The notes below the pieces were generated by a model. It did no database searches and was not told where the DNA came from. It worked only from the letters and a program-made list of their open reading frames with translations. 64,000 nucleotides of DNA from an uncultured Desulfobacter sp. (GTDB lineage Bacteria; Desulfobacterota; Desulfobacteria; Desulfobacterales; Desulfobacteraceae). This document shows positions 42,958 to 50,975 of the stretch, one piece after another. The DNA is taken from assembly GCF_963677125.1 (NCBI RefSeq), contig NZ_OY781882.1:3852501-3916500 (forward strand). Direction: 5' to 3'. The translations under genes and the position numbers were made by a program. The stretch's first letter is position 1. Every line of letters starts with the position of its first letter.

Positions 42958-43647
42958 TTATATCACTTCCGGCCAGGGCATCCGTTTAAACGGATTTTCT
43001 TTCATATAATCTTTGACCACAATCCCGTCCTGATCCACACAGGCAAATTCAGGCCCCTGGCTTCCTGGTTCGCCAGCGCCGGTGGCTGTCACCAAGCCGA
43101 TCTTTACCAGATTTGGATTAAATACCAGGGCAAATATTATGGCCTCATCATTTTCCGGGTAACCGGCATGAACTTTTCCAGCCAGGGTGCCAAGCACAAT
43201 AACATCGCCGCCTGCGGTAAGCTCGGCACCGGGATTCACATCCCCTGTGATGACCAGATGCTTTCTGGCATTGATTTTTTGCCCGGAACGTACCCGCCCC
43301 CTGAGCATAAGCACATCACTTTTATGATGATTCCAACCCTTGGACAGATCCCTTTGACGGCGACGTTCGGTGGGAATGGAGCGTTTTTTGGGGGTCGTCG
43401 AAATCGTGCCAAGCTCAAAATTGCTTTCAAGGTGCGCCTTTACCCTGGCAACCAGATCCTCCTGCCCGCCGGCATCACCAACATCAAGTATCACATCCGC
43501 ATTTATAGCCAGATGTTTGAGCTTTTTCAACAATCTGTCGGTTTCAGCAATGATTTCAGACTCCGGATGGGAGGGGTCTATGGTAATCCACAACCCGCCA
43601 CCGGCACCTTTGAGTTTTACAGGAGCGGTGTTATCAAAATTTATCAT
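42958..43647 (-). CDS. minC: Septum site-determining protein MinC
   Basis: This 229-residue FtsZ polymerisation inhibitor has an N-terminal domain starting PVKLKGAGGGLWITID. The C-terminal beta-helix domain (about 120-220) has VLMLRGRVRSGQKINARKHLVITGDVNPGAELTAGGDVIVLGTLAG. First gene of the min operon, 32 bases before minD. The ATG has only a weak ribosome site. Confidence 0.92.
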   Translation of the reverse strand: MINFDNTAPVKLKGAGGGLWITIDPSHPESEIIAETDRLLKKLKHLAINADVILDVGDAGGQEDLVARVKAHLESNFELGTISTTPKKRSIPTERRRQRDLSKGWNHHKSDVLMLRGRVRSGQKINARKHLVITGDVNPGAELTAGGDVIVLGTLAGKVHAGYPENDEAIIFALVFNPNLVKIGLVTATGAGEPGSQGPEFACVDQDGIVVKDYMKENPFKRMPWPEVI

Positions 43648-43911
43648 TTAAATCCATATGCAAAGTTGAGATTGATCCATACCATTCCCGGCCAACGTAA
43701 AAAGCCGTTCAAAATATGGATTCAAGAATGTTCAAAAGACTATAAAAAATCAGGAAAATTGTGTCAAGGAATGATGACGTTTCCCCAGCACCCACTCAGT
43801 GAGCCTTTGAACGAAAGCTCGAATTTTAACAAGAAGCACCCCGGAGATAATGTCCAGCCTGGCTGATTTATCGTCAAACACCAGAATAGAACAAACATCG
43901 GAAATAATCCT

Positions 43912-45066
43912 TCACTCAAGAATCTCTCTTAACTTATGTGAAAAATCCACCACGGAATAGGGCTTGAGAATATATCCTTTGCACCCCTGTCTGAGCATCT
44001 CCTGGGCATTTTCATCAATGGCATACCCTGTGGAAAGCAGAACCTTGATATCAGGATTAAGTTTTTTCAGCGCTAAAAACACATCCAGTCCGTCCATACC
44101 CGGCATGATCATATCCAGAACCACAACATTTATGTCGTCCTTTTTATCCTTATAGATTTTCAAGGCCTCTTTACCAGAAGCCGCTGTAAAAACCGTATAC
44201 CCCAGGGCCTTGCATAATGTACGGCCAACGTTAAGAATGCGTTGTTCATCATCCACCAAAAGCACACACTCATGGCCAAGTTTCAACTCCTCCTGGGCAG
44301 AGGGCATGTCATCCAGATGGTTGTGATTGTACTCTGCCAGGGGCAGAATAATGGAAAAAGAGGAGCCGACGTTCAAAGAGCTCCAAACATCAATGACCCC
44401 GTTATGGTGTTTTACGATTTTCTTTGCAAAGGTAAGCCCAAGTCCTTTTTTTTCCGGAAACTGTTTGTGTTTGTGTGAATAAAAGGCTTTGAATATTCTT
44501 TCCAAGGTGGCACTTTCCATGCCGATGCCGGTATCGGATATGGTAATTTTACAAAAAAACCCGGACTCCACCCCAAAGTCATCTGCCGTACCATTAAGAA
44601 TTGCGGCAGCTTCCGTGCGCACAGAAAGCTTACCGCCTTCGGGCATGGCCTGCAATGCATTAGTAATGATCGCAGTGACCACCTGTTTAATCTTTTCAGG
44701 ATCGCCCTTGATAATTAAAGGTTTGGCATCAAGGCTTACATCCAGAATGATCCGCCGCCCTTTCAGGTTAAGAGTTTCCACCACAGATCGCACCAGCCTG
44801 TTGGCATCCATGCGTGTTAAATAAACTTCATCGGCCATGGCAAATCCGAGCAACTGGTTGGCTAGATCGGATCCTTTGTCAACACTGGATAAAATTTCAA
44901 TGATGTGGTTGTAAAGCGGGTCTGTGGGATTAACATTGTTCAACATCAGGGAGGCATGTCCCTTGATGGCGGTCAACAGATTATTAACGTCATGGGCAAT
45001 GCCGTTGGCAAGGGCCTCCACAGCATCTGTTTTTTCAAACTGAGTTGCAGTTGTAATATGTTCCAT
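43912..45066 (-). CDS. Hybrid histidine kinase without sensor domain
   Basis: This 384-residue soluble protein has a dimerisation/phosphoacceptor helix with the H-box IAHDVNNLLTAIKGHASLM at about 23-41, a HATPase domain (ITNALQAMPEGGKL, ISDTGIGM, KGLGLTFAKKIVKHHNG) and a C-terminal receiver domain (VLLVDDEQRILNVG, VVLDMIMPGMDGLD, KPYS). No membrane segment or PAS domain precedes the H-box, so the signal must come from a partner. It follows a NarL-type regulator gene by 53 bases and is probably its partner. Confidence 0.88.
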   Translation of the reverse strand: MEHITTATQFEKTDAVEALANGIAHDVNNLLTAIKGHASLMLNNVNPTDPLYNHIIEILSSVDKGSDLANQLLGFAMADEVYLTRMDANRLVRSVVETLNLKGRRIILDVSLDAKPLIIKGDPEKIKQVVTAIITNALQAMPEGGKLSVRTEAAAILNGTADDFGVESGFFCKITISDTGIGMESATLERIFKAFYSHKHKQFPEKKGLGLTFAKKIVKHHNGVIDVWSSLNVGSSFSIILPLAEYNHNHLDDMPSAQEELKLGHECVLLVDDEQRILNVGRTLCKALGYTVFTAASGKEALKIYKDKKDDINVVVLDMIMPGMDGLDVFLALKKLNPDIKVLLSTGYAIDENAQEMLRQGCKGYILKPYSVVDFSHKLREILE

Positions 45067-45119
45067 CAGTCCGTATCCTGGTCCGTTTGATGCTTTGTAC
45101 TTGCCTTATGTCTTTTCCA

Positions 45120-45770
45120 CTATTCCAAAGCGATGATGCCTTCAAGGATGGCATATTTGGTTAAGCCGGCCACTGAAAAAATATTAAGCTTTTTCATAAT
45201 ATTTCTTCGATGGGTTTCTACGGTCTTAACACTTACACCCAGTGTTTCGGCAATATCTCTGGTTTTTTTGCCTTCAGCAATCAATTGAAGGACTTCCCGT
45301 TCCTTGCGGGAAATCTTATTAAATTGGGGCTGTGTTTCCCCTGTGCTGCTATTTTTGCCCTGGCCGTCGTTACACATTCTGGCAATGGCGGGCGTCAAGT
45401 AAAAATTTGTACGAAGGACCTCCTGGATAGCATCATAAATTTCATCAAAAGCAGACTCTTTAAGAATATATCCGGAAGCGCCCGAATCAAACATTTTATC
45501 AACAATCTTTTTACTTGAATGCATAGATAAAGCGATCACCCTGGTATGGGGCACCTCTTTCCTGATTTTGGCCGTGGCTTCCACGCCATTGAGATCAGGC
45601 ATGGAAATATCCATCATCACAATATCCGGCTGAAGGACGATTGCCTTTTCAACGGCCTCTCTGCCGTTTTTTGCAATATCCATAACCTGTATGCCCCTGT
45701 TTTCCAGAAGGCTTCGCAACCCCTCCCGGATGATGGCATGATCGTCAGCTATTAGGACTTTTAACTGCAT
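45120..45770 (-). CDS. NarL/FixJ-family response regulator
   Basis: This 216-residue protein has a receiver domain (VLIADDHAIIREGLRSLL, phosphoacceptor in IVMMDISMPDLNGVE, ALSMHSSKK, YILKESA) and a LuxR-type helix-turn-helix (ISRKEREVLQLIAEGKKTRDIAETLGVSVKTVETHRRNIMKKL). Its target genes are unknown. It is transcribed ahead of the hybrid kinase; TGGAG precedes the ATG. Confidence 0.93.
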   Translation of the reverse strand: MQLKVLIADDHAIIREGLRSLLENRGIQVMDIAKNGREAVEKAIVLQPDIVMMDISMPDLNGVEATAKIRKEVPHTRVIALSMHSSKKIVDKMFDSGASGYILKESAFDEIYDAIQEVLRTNFYLTPAIARMCNDGQGKNSSTGETQPQFNKISRKEREVLQLIAEGKKTRDIAETLGVSVKTVETHRRNIMKKLNIFSVAGLTKYAILEGIIALE

Positions 45771-45962
45771 ATGGCTCCAAAATAATTTGTCAAAGTTTAT
45801 ATTGAAGATCAGTTAAAATCAAATATAAATTATTTGAACACATAAAAAACCTGCAGGTGAAGCCCAGGGCTTTTTTGTTTGCTCAAGCCGGCGAATATTG
45901 ATAAAAAAGTACGCATGTAAACACATTAAATATCAACCATACCATTTCTCAAGGCAAAAAAT

Positions 45963-47000
45963 ATGATTAAAACGTTTACGGTTAAAGGCCGGCAGAGCAC
46001 ATCGGCTATCCATGTAGGCGCGTCTCTATCCTGTGTAGAAGACTATCTGCCGAATCAGGGCCCTGTGGTTATTGTTACCGATGAAAACATCCTCAAACAT
46101 TATGGCGCATCATTTCCTGCCGGGCATGTGATCACCATTGGCACAGGAGAAAAGATTAAAACCCTTGCTACGGTAGAATATATCCTGCGGGAAATGATTA
46201 ACGCCGGGTGCGACAGGTCAAGTTTTTTGCTGGCGATAGGTGGTGGCATTGTCTGTGACATCGCTGGATTTGTGGCGTCTATTTTTCTAAGGGGCATCCC
46301 TTTCGGCTTTGTTTCCACCTCCCTTCTTTCCCAGGTAGATGCCAGTGTCGGAGGCAAAAACGGCGTTAACCTGGATGCGTTTAAAAATATGGTGGGGGTA
46401 TTCAACCAACCGCAGTTTGTCTTATGTGACATCGACATGCTGTCCACTCTGCCGGCCAGAGAGATCTCTAACGGCCTGGCCGAGATTGTCAAGCACGGAC
46501 TGATCAACGATCGTCCCCTTCTGGAGTTTGTCGAAAATAACCAGGATAAAGCCTTGGGCCTGGACCGGGAAACGGTTTTCAGGATGGTTGCAGACTCAGT
46601 GGCAATTAAATCTCGTGTGGTCCAGGCAGATGAACGGGAGGCCGGGGAGCGCCGCAAGCTTAACTTCGGGCACACCATCGGACATGCGTTTGAAAAACTG
46701 AACCCCTGCGGTCATGGCCGTGCAGTCGCCGCAGGGATGGTCGCGGCAGCACAATTTTCCCAGCAAAAAGGGCATATCAATGAAAAAGATGTGGATCGAA
46801 TCAAGGATTTGCTTTCAGGCCTTGGACTGCCTGTTACCTTTGATTTTCCCGCTGAACAGATCATTGAGGCGGCATCCAGGGATAAGAAAAAACAAGGAAA
46901 TAATCTATTTTTTGTTTTTCTTAAACAGATCGGACAGGCTTGGGTAGAGAACATCAGCTATGAAGAACTAAATGGTTTTATTCGTGGTTATTTTAGCTGA
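45963..47000 (+). CDS. aroB: 3-dehydroquinate synthase
   Basis: This 345-residue NAD- and metal-dependent enzyme makes 3-dehydroquinate from DAHP, the second step of the shikimate pathway. Typical segments are LAIGGGIVCDIAGFVASIFLRGIPF, STSLLSQVDASVGGKNGVN (phosphate and metal side), GLAEIVKHGLI and LNFGHTIGHAFEK, with the metal-binding His and Glu present. A related 2-epi-5-epi-valiolone-type or 2-deoxy-scyllo-inosose synthase is possible, but this is the only aroB-like gene seen here. It appears to be a single gene. Confidence 0.9.
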   Translation: MIKTFTVKGRQSTSAIHVGASLSCVEDYLPNQGPVVIVTDENILKHYGASFPAGHVITIGTGEKIKTLATVEYILREMINAGCDRSSFLLAIGGGIVCDIAGFVASIFLRGIPFGFVSTSLLSQVDASVGGKNGVNLDAFKNMVGVFNQPQFVLCDIDMLSTLPAREISNGLAEIVKHGLINDRPLLEFVENNQDKALGLDRETVFRMVADSVAIKSRVVQADEREAGERRKLNFGHTIGHAFEKLNPCGHGRAVAAGMVAAAQFSQQKGHINEKDVDRIKDLLSGLGLPVTFDFPAEQIIEAASRDKKKQGNNLFFVFLKQIGQAWVENISYEELNGFIRGYFS

Positions 47001-47151
47001 TATTCGTTATTATACTGAAATCATTCAAGCTCTTTTCTATTTAGGATGGGTCAAAATATTTTCTACGGCTGTGAAATAACAATGTAGCGGGCACGATGGC
47101 TATCAATCAAGCCCGCACATCCCATATCGACTAAAGACAATAAAAATTTTA

Positions 47152-47188
47152 TTGACTATTTAACTTAAATAAGTATTATTCCTATTTA
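47152..47188 (+). promoter_or_regulatory. Promoter with overlapping operator for the perR-like/rubrerythrin operon
   Basis: TTGACT (47152-47157) and TATTAT (47174-47179) are spaced 16 bases. An inverted repeat, TAAATAAG (47166-47173) and CCTATTTA (47181-47188), brackets the -10 box exactly. A Fur-family repressor bound here would block polymerase, so autoregulation by the first gene is likely. Confidence 0.6.
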
Positions 47189-47212
47189 GGATTACCCCCA
47201 AAGGAAGCCCAA

Positions 47213-47644
47213 TTGGATCTATTCTACCAAAAATGTAAGGCAAACAAGCTGAAAATTACACCCCAGCGTGTAGCAATTTACAAGGTGTTAACAGCGTCTG
47301 TTTCCCATCCCAGTGCAGAACAGATCCACAGAGAGGTAAAAAAACAGTTCCCTAATATCAGCATTGATACGGTGAACCGAACACTTTTAACCTTTGCCGG
47401 CGCTCACATGATTGATGTTGTGGAAGGCCATGGTGATCCCCGACGATTTGACTCAAATCAAACAGCGCATCACCATTTTTACTGCGTCTCCTGTCACAAA
47501 ATATTTGATTTTGAGGCAGATCTTTTGGACAAATTAGCTCTGCCCCCGGATATGGAAAAAAATTTTTTAATCACGGGAAAAAGGGTCTGTCTGACAGGCT
47601 ATTGTGACCAGTGCCGCAGTAAAACGGCAGATGAAAAAAAGTAA
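47213..47644 (+). CDS. Fur-family repressor, PerR-like
   Basis: This 143-residue metalloregulator has a winged helix at about 5-75 (KITPQRVAIYKVL, HPSAEQIHREVKKQFPNISIDTVNRTLLTFA). A dimer/metal domain follows with AHHHFYCVSCHKIFDF and CDQC, the two-CxxC structural zinc site. Linkage to rubrerythrin points to peroxide sensing as in PerR, but iron control (Fur) is the alternative. TTG start with AAGGAAG nine bases upstream. It shares a transcript with the rubrerythrin gene 62 bases downstream. Confidence 0.88.
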   Translation: MDLFYQKCKANKLKITPQRVAIYKVLTASVSHPSAEQIHREVKKQFPNISIDTVNRTLLTFAGAHMIDVVEGHGDPRRFDSNQTAHHHFYCVSCHKIFDFEADLLDKLALPPDMEKNFLITGKRVCLTGYCDQCRSKTADEKK

Positions 47645-47706
47645 CATGGTAGCGGCAACGCACCGCATATAAAACATGAATTTAAGGATTTAAGGAGATT
47701 CTAATT

Positions 47707-48282
47707 ATGGCAAGTCTAAAAGGAACCAAAACAGAAAAAAACCTGCTCACCGCTTTTGCCGGTGAATCCCAGGCAAGAATGCGCTACACTTATTTTGCCA
47801 GCCAGGCTAAAAAGGACGGCTATGTCCAGATTTCAGAAATTTTTACCGAAACAGCCAACCAGGAAAAAGAGCATGCAAAGCGCTTTTTTAAATTTCTTGA
47901 AGGCGGAGAAGTCGAGATTACCGGCAGTTTTCCTGCTGGTGTCATCGGCACGACCCTGGAAAATCTGAAAGCTGCTGCGGCCGGGGAAAATGAGGAGTGG
48001 TCCCAGATGTATCCGGAATTTGCCGCTGTTGCCAGGGAAGAGGGATTTGATGCCATTGCCATGGTTTTTGACATGGTGTCAGTTGCTGAAAAACAGCACG
48101 AAAAAAGATACAATGACCTGGCAGCCAATATTGAGGCCGGCACAGTATTCAAAAAAGATGCCCCGATCACCTGGCGGTGCCGGAACTGCGGATATCTGCA
48201 TGAAGGGACCGAAGCAGTTGAAATGTGCCCTGCATGTGCCCATCCCCAGGCTCATTTTGAAGTTCTCGGTGAAAACTGGTAA
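47707..48282 (+). CDS. rbr: Rubrerythrin
   Basis: This 191-residue protein reduces hydrogen peroxide in anaerobes. The diiron four-helix domain carries the usual Glu/His set (TAFAGESQARMRYTYFASQAKK, TANQEKEHAKRFFKFLE, VAREEGFDAIA, VAEKQHEKRY). The C-terminal rubredoxin-like site has CRNCGYLHEG and CPACAHPQAHFE. AAGGAG precedes the ATG. It lies behind the PerR-like gene and before a strong terminator. Confidence 0.96.
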   Translation: MASLKGTKTEKNLLTAFAGESQARMRYTYFASQAKKDGYVQISEIFTETANQEKEHAKRFFKFLEGGEVEITGSFPAGVIGTTLENLKAAAAGENEEWSQMYPEFAAVAREEGFDAIAMVFDMVSVAEKQHEKRYNDLAANIEAGTVFKKDAPITWRCRNCGYLHEGTEAVEMCPACAHPQAHFEVLGENW

Positions 48283-48311
48283 TTAGTTAAGGTCGTTTTT
48301 CCCGATTTTTT

Positions 48312-48350
48312 GAAAAAGGGATACGCCCTGTCAGGGCGTATCCCTTTTTC
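48312..48350 (+). terminator. Strong terminator after rubrerythrin
   Basis: GAAAAAGGGATACGCCCTG (48312-48330) and its perfect complement (48332-48350) form a 19-bp stem. The plus-strand tail is only partly T-rich (the TTTTTC lies in the stem). Confidence 0.85.
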
Positions 48351-48380
48351 AACAGCAATCCTTATTTTTAGTGACCCAAA

Positions 48381-48409
48381 TTGACAAAAACCGATTATGA
48401 ACTTATTAT
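48381..48409 (+). promoter_or_regulatory. Sigma70-type promoter of trxA-trxB
   Basis: Perfect TTGACA (48381-48386), a 17-base spacer and TATTAT (48404-48409) lie about 35 bases before trxA. Confidence 0.75.
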
Positions 48410-48443
48410 TACGATAATTTTAACTCAAAAATAGGAAATAGCT

Positions 48444-48770
48444 ATGGCGGAAAATATTATTCACCTCAATGATGAAGATTTCGACGAACTGTTAAAAACT
48501 TCCGACAAACCGATTATGGTCGATTTCTGGGCGCCCTGGTGCGGACCGTGCAAAGCCATTGGCCCTACCCTTGAAGCATTGGCCGGTGAATTTGGTGATC
48601 AGATTACAATTGCCAAGGTCAACGTGGACGATAACCCCATAAGCCCTAGTAAGCACAACGTTCAGGCCATTCCAACCCTTATTTTTTTCAAGGATGGGGC
48701 GGTCGTCAATCAGATTACCGGCATGGTGCCAAAGGAAAAACTTGAAGAGGCAATCAAGAGCGTTCTTTAA
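48444..48770 (+). CDS. trxA: Thioredoxin
   Basis: This 108-residue protein has the active site WAPWCGPCK (about 30-38) and the AIPTLIFFKDG cis-proline strand. It reduces protein disulfides in the cytoplasm, with the reductase encoded 11 bases downstream. A strong promoter lies just upstream. Confidence 0.97.
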   Translation: MAENIIHLNDEDFDELLKTSDKPIMVDFWAPWCGPCKAIGPTLEALAGEFGDQITIAKVNVDDNPISPSKHNVQAIPTLIFFKDGAVVNQITGMVPKEKLEEAIKSVL

Positions 48771-48781
48771 GGAGATTTCCA

Positions 48782-49696
48782 ATGACTGAATATGATCTGG
48801 TGATTATCGGTGCCGGGCCTGGCGGCCTGACGGCAGGGCTGTACGCAGCCCGAGCTCGAATGAATGTTTTGCTGATTGAAAAAGCGGTTCCCGGCGGTCA
48901 GATCCTTGTCACGGACTGGATTGAAAATTATCCCGGATTTCCCGAAGGTATTTCCGGATATGATCTGGCCGAAAAAATAAAAGAACAGGCCATGGCTCTG
49001 GGGTTGGAGATCGAAACTGCGGAGGTTCAAGGACTTGATCTTTCCGGAACTACCAAGGAAGTTATCCTCAAAGAAAAACGCATAAAAACCAAGTCCCTGA
49101 TCATTGCCTCGGGCGCATCCCCCAGGAAACTTGGCGTTGGCGAGGACAAGTTCATGGGTAAAGGCATCTCCTTTTGCGCCACCTGTGACGGGCCTTTTTT
49201 CCGGGACAAAGTAGTGGTTGCCGTGGGCGGCGGGGATACAGCTATCCAGGAATCTATTTTTCTTACCAAGTTTGCCAAAAAAGTGTATGTAGTTCATCGA
49301 AGAGATGAACTGAGGGCCACTAAGATCCTTCAGGAACGCGCTTTTTCCAACGACAAAATTGAATTCCTCTGGGATAGCGTAGTGACGGGAATGGATGGTT
49401 TTTTCGGCGTTGAGAAAGTTAATCTAAAAAATTTAAAAACCGGCAATGAGTCACAAATTGAGGCAAACGGCTGCTTTATCTGGATCGGTATTCTGCCCAA
49501 CACCGAATTTATAAAAGGTGACGTAAAAACCGATGAAAGCGGTTTTATTCTTGTGGACACCAAAATGCAAACCAACGTACCCGGTGTGTTCGCCATTGGC
49601 GATGTCAGGGATACGCCTTTGCGCCAGATTGCAACGGCTGTGGGAGATGGCGCTATGGCTGCAGTCAGTGCAGAGCACTACGTAGAGAACTTGTAA
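48782..49696 (+). CDS. trxB: Thioredoxin reductase
   Basis: This 304-residue FAD protein has the N-terminal dinucleotide motif IIGAGPGGLTAGLYAARA, the redox-active CATCDG, a second binding motif VAVGGGDTAIQE and the FAD motif FAIGDVRDTPLRQ. The NADPH motif HRRDELRA has the Arg residues expected for NADPH. AAGGAG precedes the ATG. It is coupled to trxA, and bamD follows by one base. Confidence 0.97.
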   Translation: MTEYDLVIIGAGPGGLTAGLYAARARMNVLLIEKAVPGGQILVTDWIENYPGFPEGISGYDLAEKIKEQAMALGLEIETAEVQGLDLSGTTKEVILKEKRIKTKSLIIASGASPRKLGVGEDKFMGKGISFCATCDGPFFRDKVVVAVGGGDTAIQESIFLTKFAKKVYVVHRRDELRATKILQERAFSNDKIEFLWDSVVTGMDGFFGVEKVNLKNLKTGNESQIEANGCFIWIGILPNTEFIKGDVKTDESGFILVDTKMQTNVPGVFAIGDVRDTPLRQIATAVGDGAMAAVSAEHYVENL

Positions 49697-49697
49697 A

Positions 49698-50354
49698 ATG
49701 AAAAAATTGCTTAGTGCAGGAATGATCTTTCTTCTGCTGTCAGGGTGTTCCCTGTTCGAAGAAACCCATCAGATGAACAAAAACGCCCAACAGCTGGCAG
49801 CTGAAGGTGCCGCTTCATTTATGAATGAGGATTACGAGGGGGCGGTTAAGGCTTATACGGATCTGAAAGACTGGTATCCGTTCAGTCAATACGCCATTTT
49901 GGCGGAATTAAAGATTGCTGATGCTCATTTTCATCTTGAAGAATATCCAGAGGCCATTGCAGCCTATGAAAATTTTGAAAAGATGCACCCCAAGAATGAG
50001 GCTGTGCCATATATCATCAACCAAATCGCTATGTGCTGGTTTAAACAGATAGACACCATAGACCGGGATGCAACGCCCGCCCAAAAGGCACTAAGCGAAT
50101 TTCAAAGACTGATCCGGTTATTCCCGGAAGATGAGTACAGTCAAAAAGCCTTAGCATACATTGATTCCTGCGTTGACAATATGGCCAGCCATGAACTGTA
50201 TGTCGCAAACTTCTACAACAAAACAAAAAAATATGAGGCTGCACTGAAACGGTACCAGTATATTGTGGAAAATTATGCCGGGACCGATCAAAGCCAGATC
50301 GCCCTTGAAAAAATTCCAGAGTTATCTAAGCACATGAACAACAAAGAAAAATAA
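49698..50354 (+). CDS. bamD: Outer-membrane assembly lipoprotein BamD
   Basis: This 218-residue lipoprotein has a lipobox LLLSGCSLF (Cys about 17) and TPR repeats (GAASFMNEDYEGAVKAYTDLKDWYPFSQYAILAELKIAD; EEYPEAIAAYENFEKMHPKNE). It is part of the BAM complex that folds barrel proteins into the outer membrane, acting on its periplasmic side. It begins one base after trxB, so it probably shares that transcript. Confidence 0.92.
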   Translation: MKKLLSAGMIFLLLSGCSLFEETHQMNKNAQQLAAEGAASFMNEDYEGAVKAYTDLKDWYPFSQYAILAELKIADAHFHLEEYPEAIAAYENFEKMHPKNEAVPYIINQIAMCWFKQIDTIDRDATPAQKALSEFQRLIRLFPEDEYSQKALAYIDSCVDNMASHELYVANFYNKTKKYEAALKRYQYIVENYAGTDQSQIALEKIPELSKHMNNKEK

Positions 50355-50436
50355 AAGCCTTTACTTTTATTTTAATATGTTGTATTCATTTCGGGTTTTA
50401 ATTTTGATAGAGCGATTTTATTAGGAGTATATAAAT

Positions 50437-50631
50437 ATGTCAAAAGAATGTGCAATCTGTGGAAAAAAACCAATGGTAGGCAACAATGTCAGCCATGCTC
50501 ACAATCTCAATAAAAGGCGCTTCAATCCCAATCTCCAGAGAGTTCGTGCGGAGATTAAACCTGGTTGCGTCAGAAAAATTGATGTATGTACATCCTGTAT
50601 TAAGGCAGGAAAGGTAACCAAAGCCTCTTAG
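50437..50631 (+). CDS. rpmB: Ribosomal protein bL28
   Basis: This 64-residue protein of the large subunit has the zinc-binding pairs CAIC and CTSC, and SHAHNLNKRRFNPNLQRVR. A palindromic element begins at its stop codon. Confidence 0.96.
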   Translation: MSKECAICGKKPMVGNNVSHAHNLNKRRFNPNLQRVRAEIKPGCVRKIDVCTSCIKAGKVTKAS

Positions 50632-50773
50632 TGTTTGAACGAAAAGTCGCCCATCTGCGGCATTGTACAAAAATTTCCAATCCTCACAACCTTCCAGGTT
50701 GCTCCGGTTGTAAATTTTTGTACGCTTTGCATCTGGACAACTTTTCGCCCAAACATTGAGTCCCGTTCAACAC
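50631..50773. repeat. Long palindromic element, family 1, copy B
   Basis: This 143-base imperfect palindrome starts at the rpmB stop. GTGTTTGAACG (50631-50641) pairs with CGTTCAACAC (50764-50773), GAAAAGT with ACTTTTC, and TGTACAAAAATTT with AAATTTTTGTAC. The centre CCTCACAACC...GGTTGCTCCGG is the same as in copy A (33293-33434). Arm bases differ from copy A yet still pair. Confidence 0.8.
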
Positions 50774-50814
50774 TAAAAGCTGTATTTTTTTTCAGGGTTA
50801 AAGATATTTTAATA

Positions 50815-50853
50815 AATTCCGGTACGCATGAGCATACCGGAATTTTGTTGTTT
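50815..50853 (+). terminator. Terminator after rpmB
   Basis: AATTCCGGTA (50815-50824) and TACCGGAATT (50835-50844) form a perfect 10-bp stem followed by TTGTTGTTT. It ends the trxA-trxB-bamD-rpmB direction of transcription. Confidence 0.75.
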
Positions 50854-50975
50854 CAAGACAAGAATTAAGCAAGGCGTCCTTGCGTCATCATGTGCAAAAC
50901 ATCACCTAAGACGCGATACCCTACCCCGCCTGCCCGGGCGGTAATTTTTCCCCAGGTAATGCAAAAATACTTTGC

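Noticed and set aside
43800..43835. A third copy of the 140-bp palindrome, suggested by TTTGAACGAAAGCTCG
   Set aside because: Only the first dozen bases match; the central block and second arm are missing.
42943..43866. A 307-codon plus-strand frame opposite minC
   Set aside because: It is a shadow of minC, and the region beyond it has no coding features.
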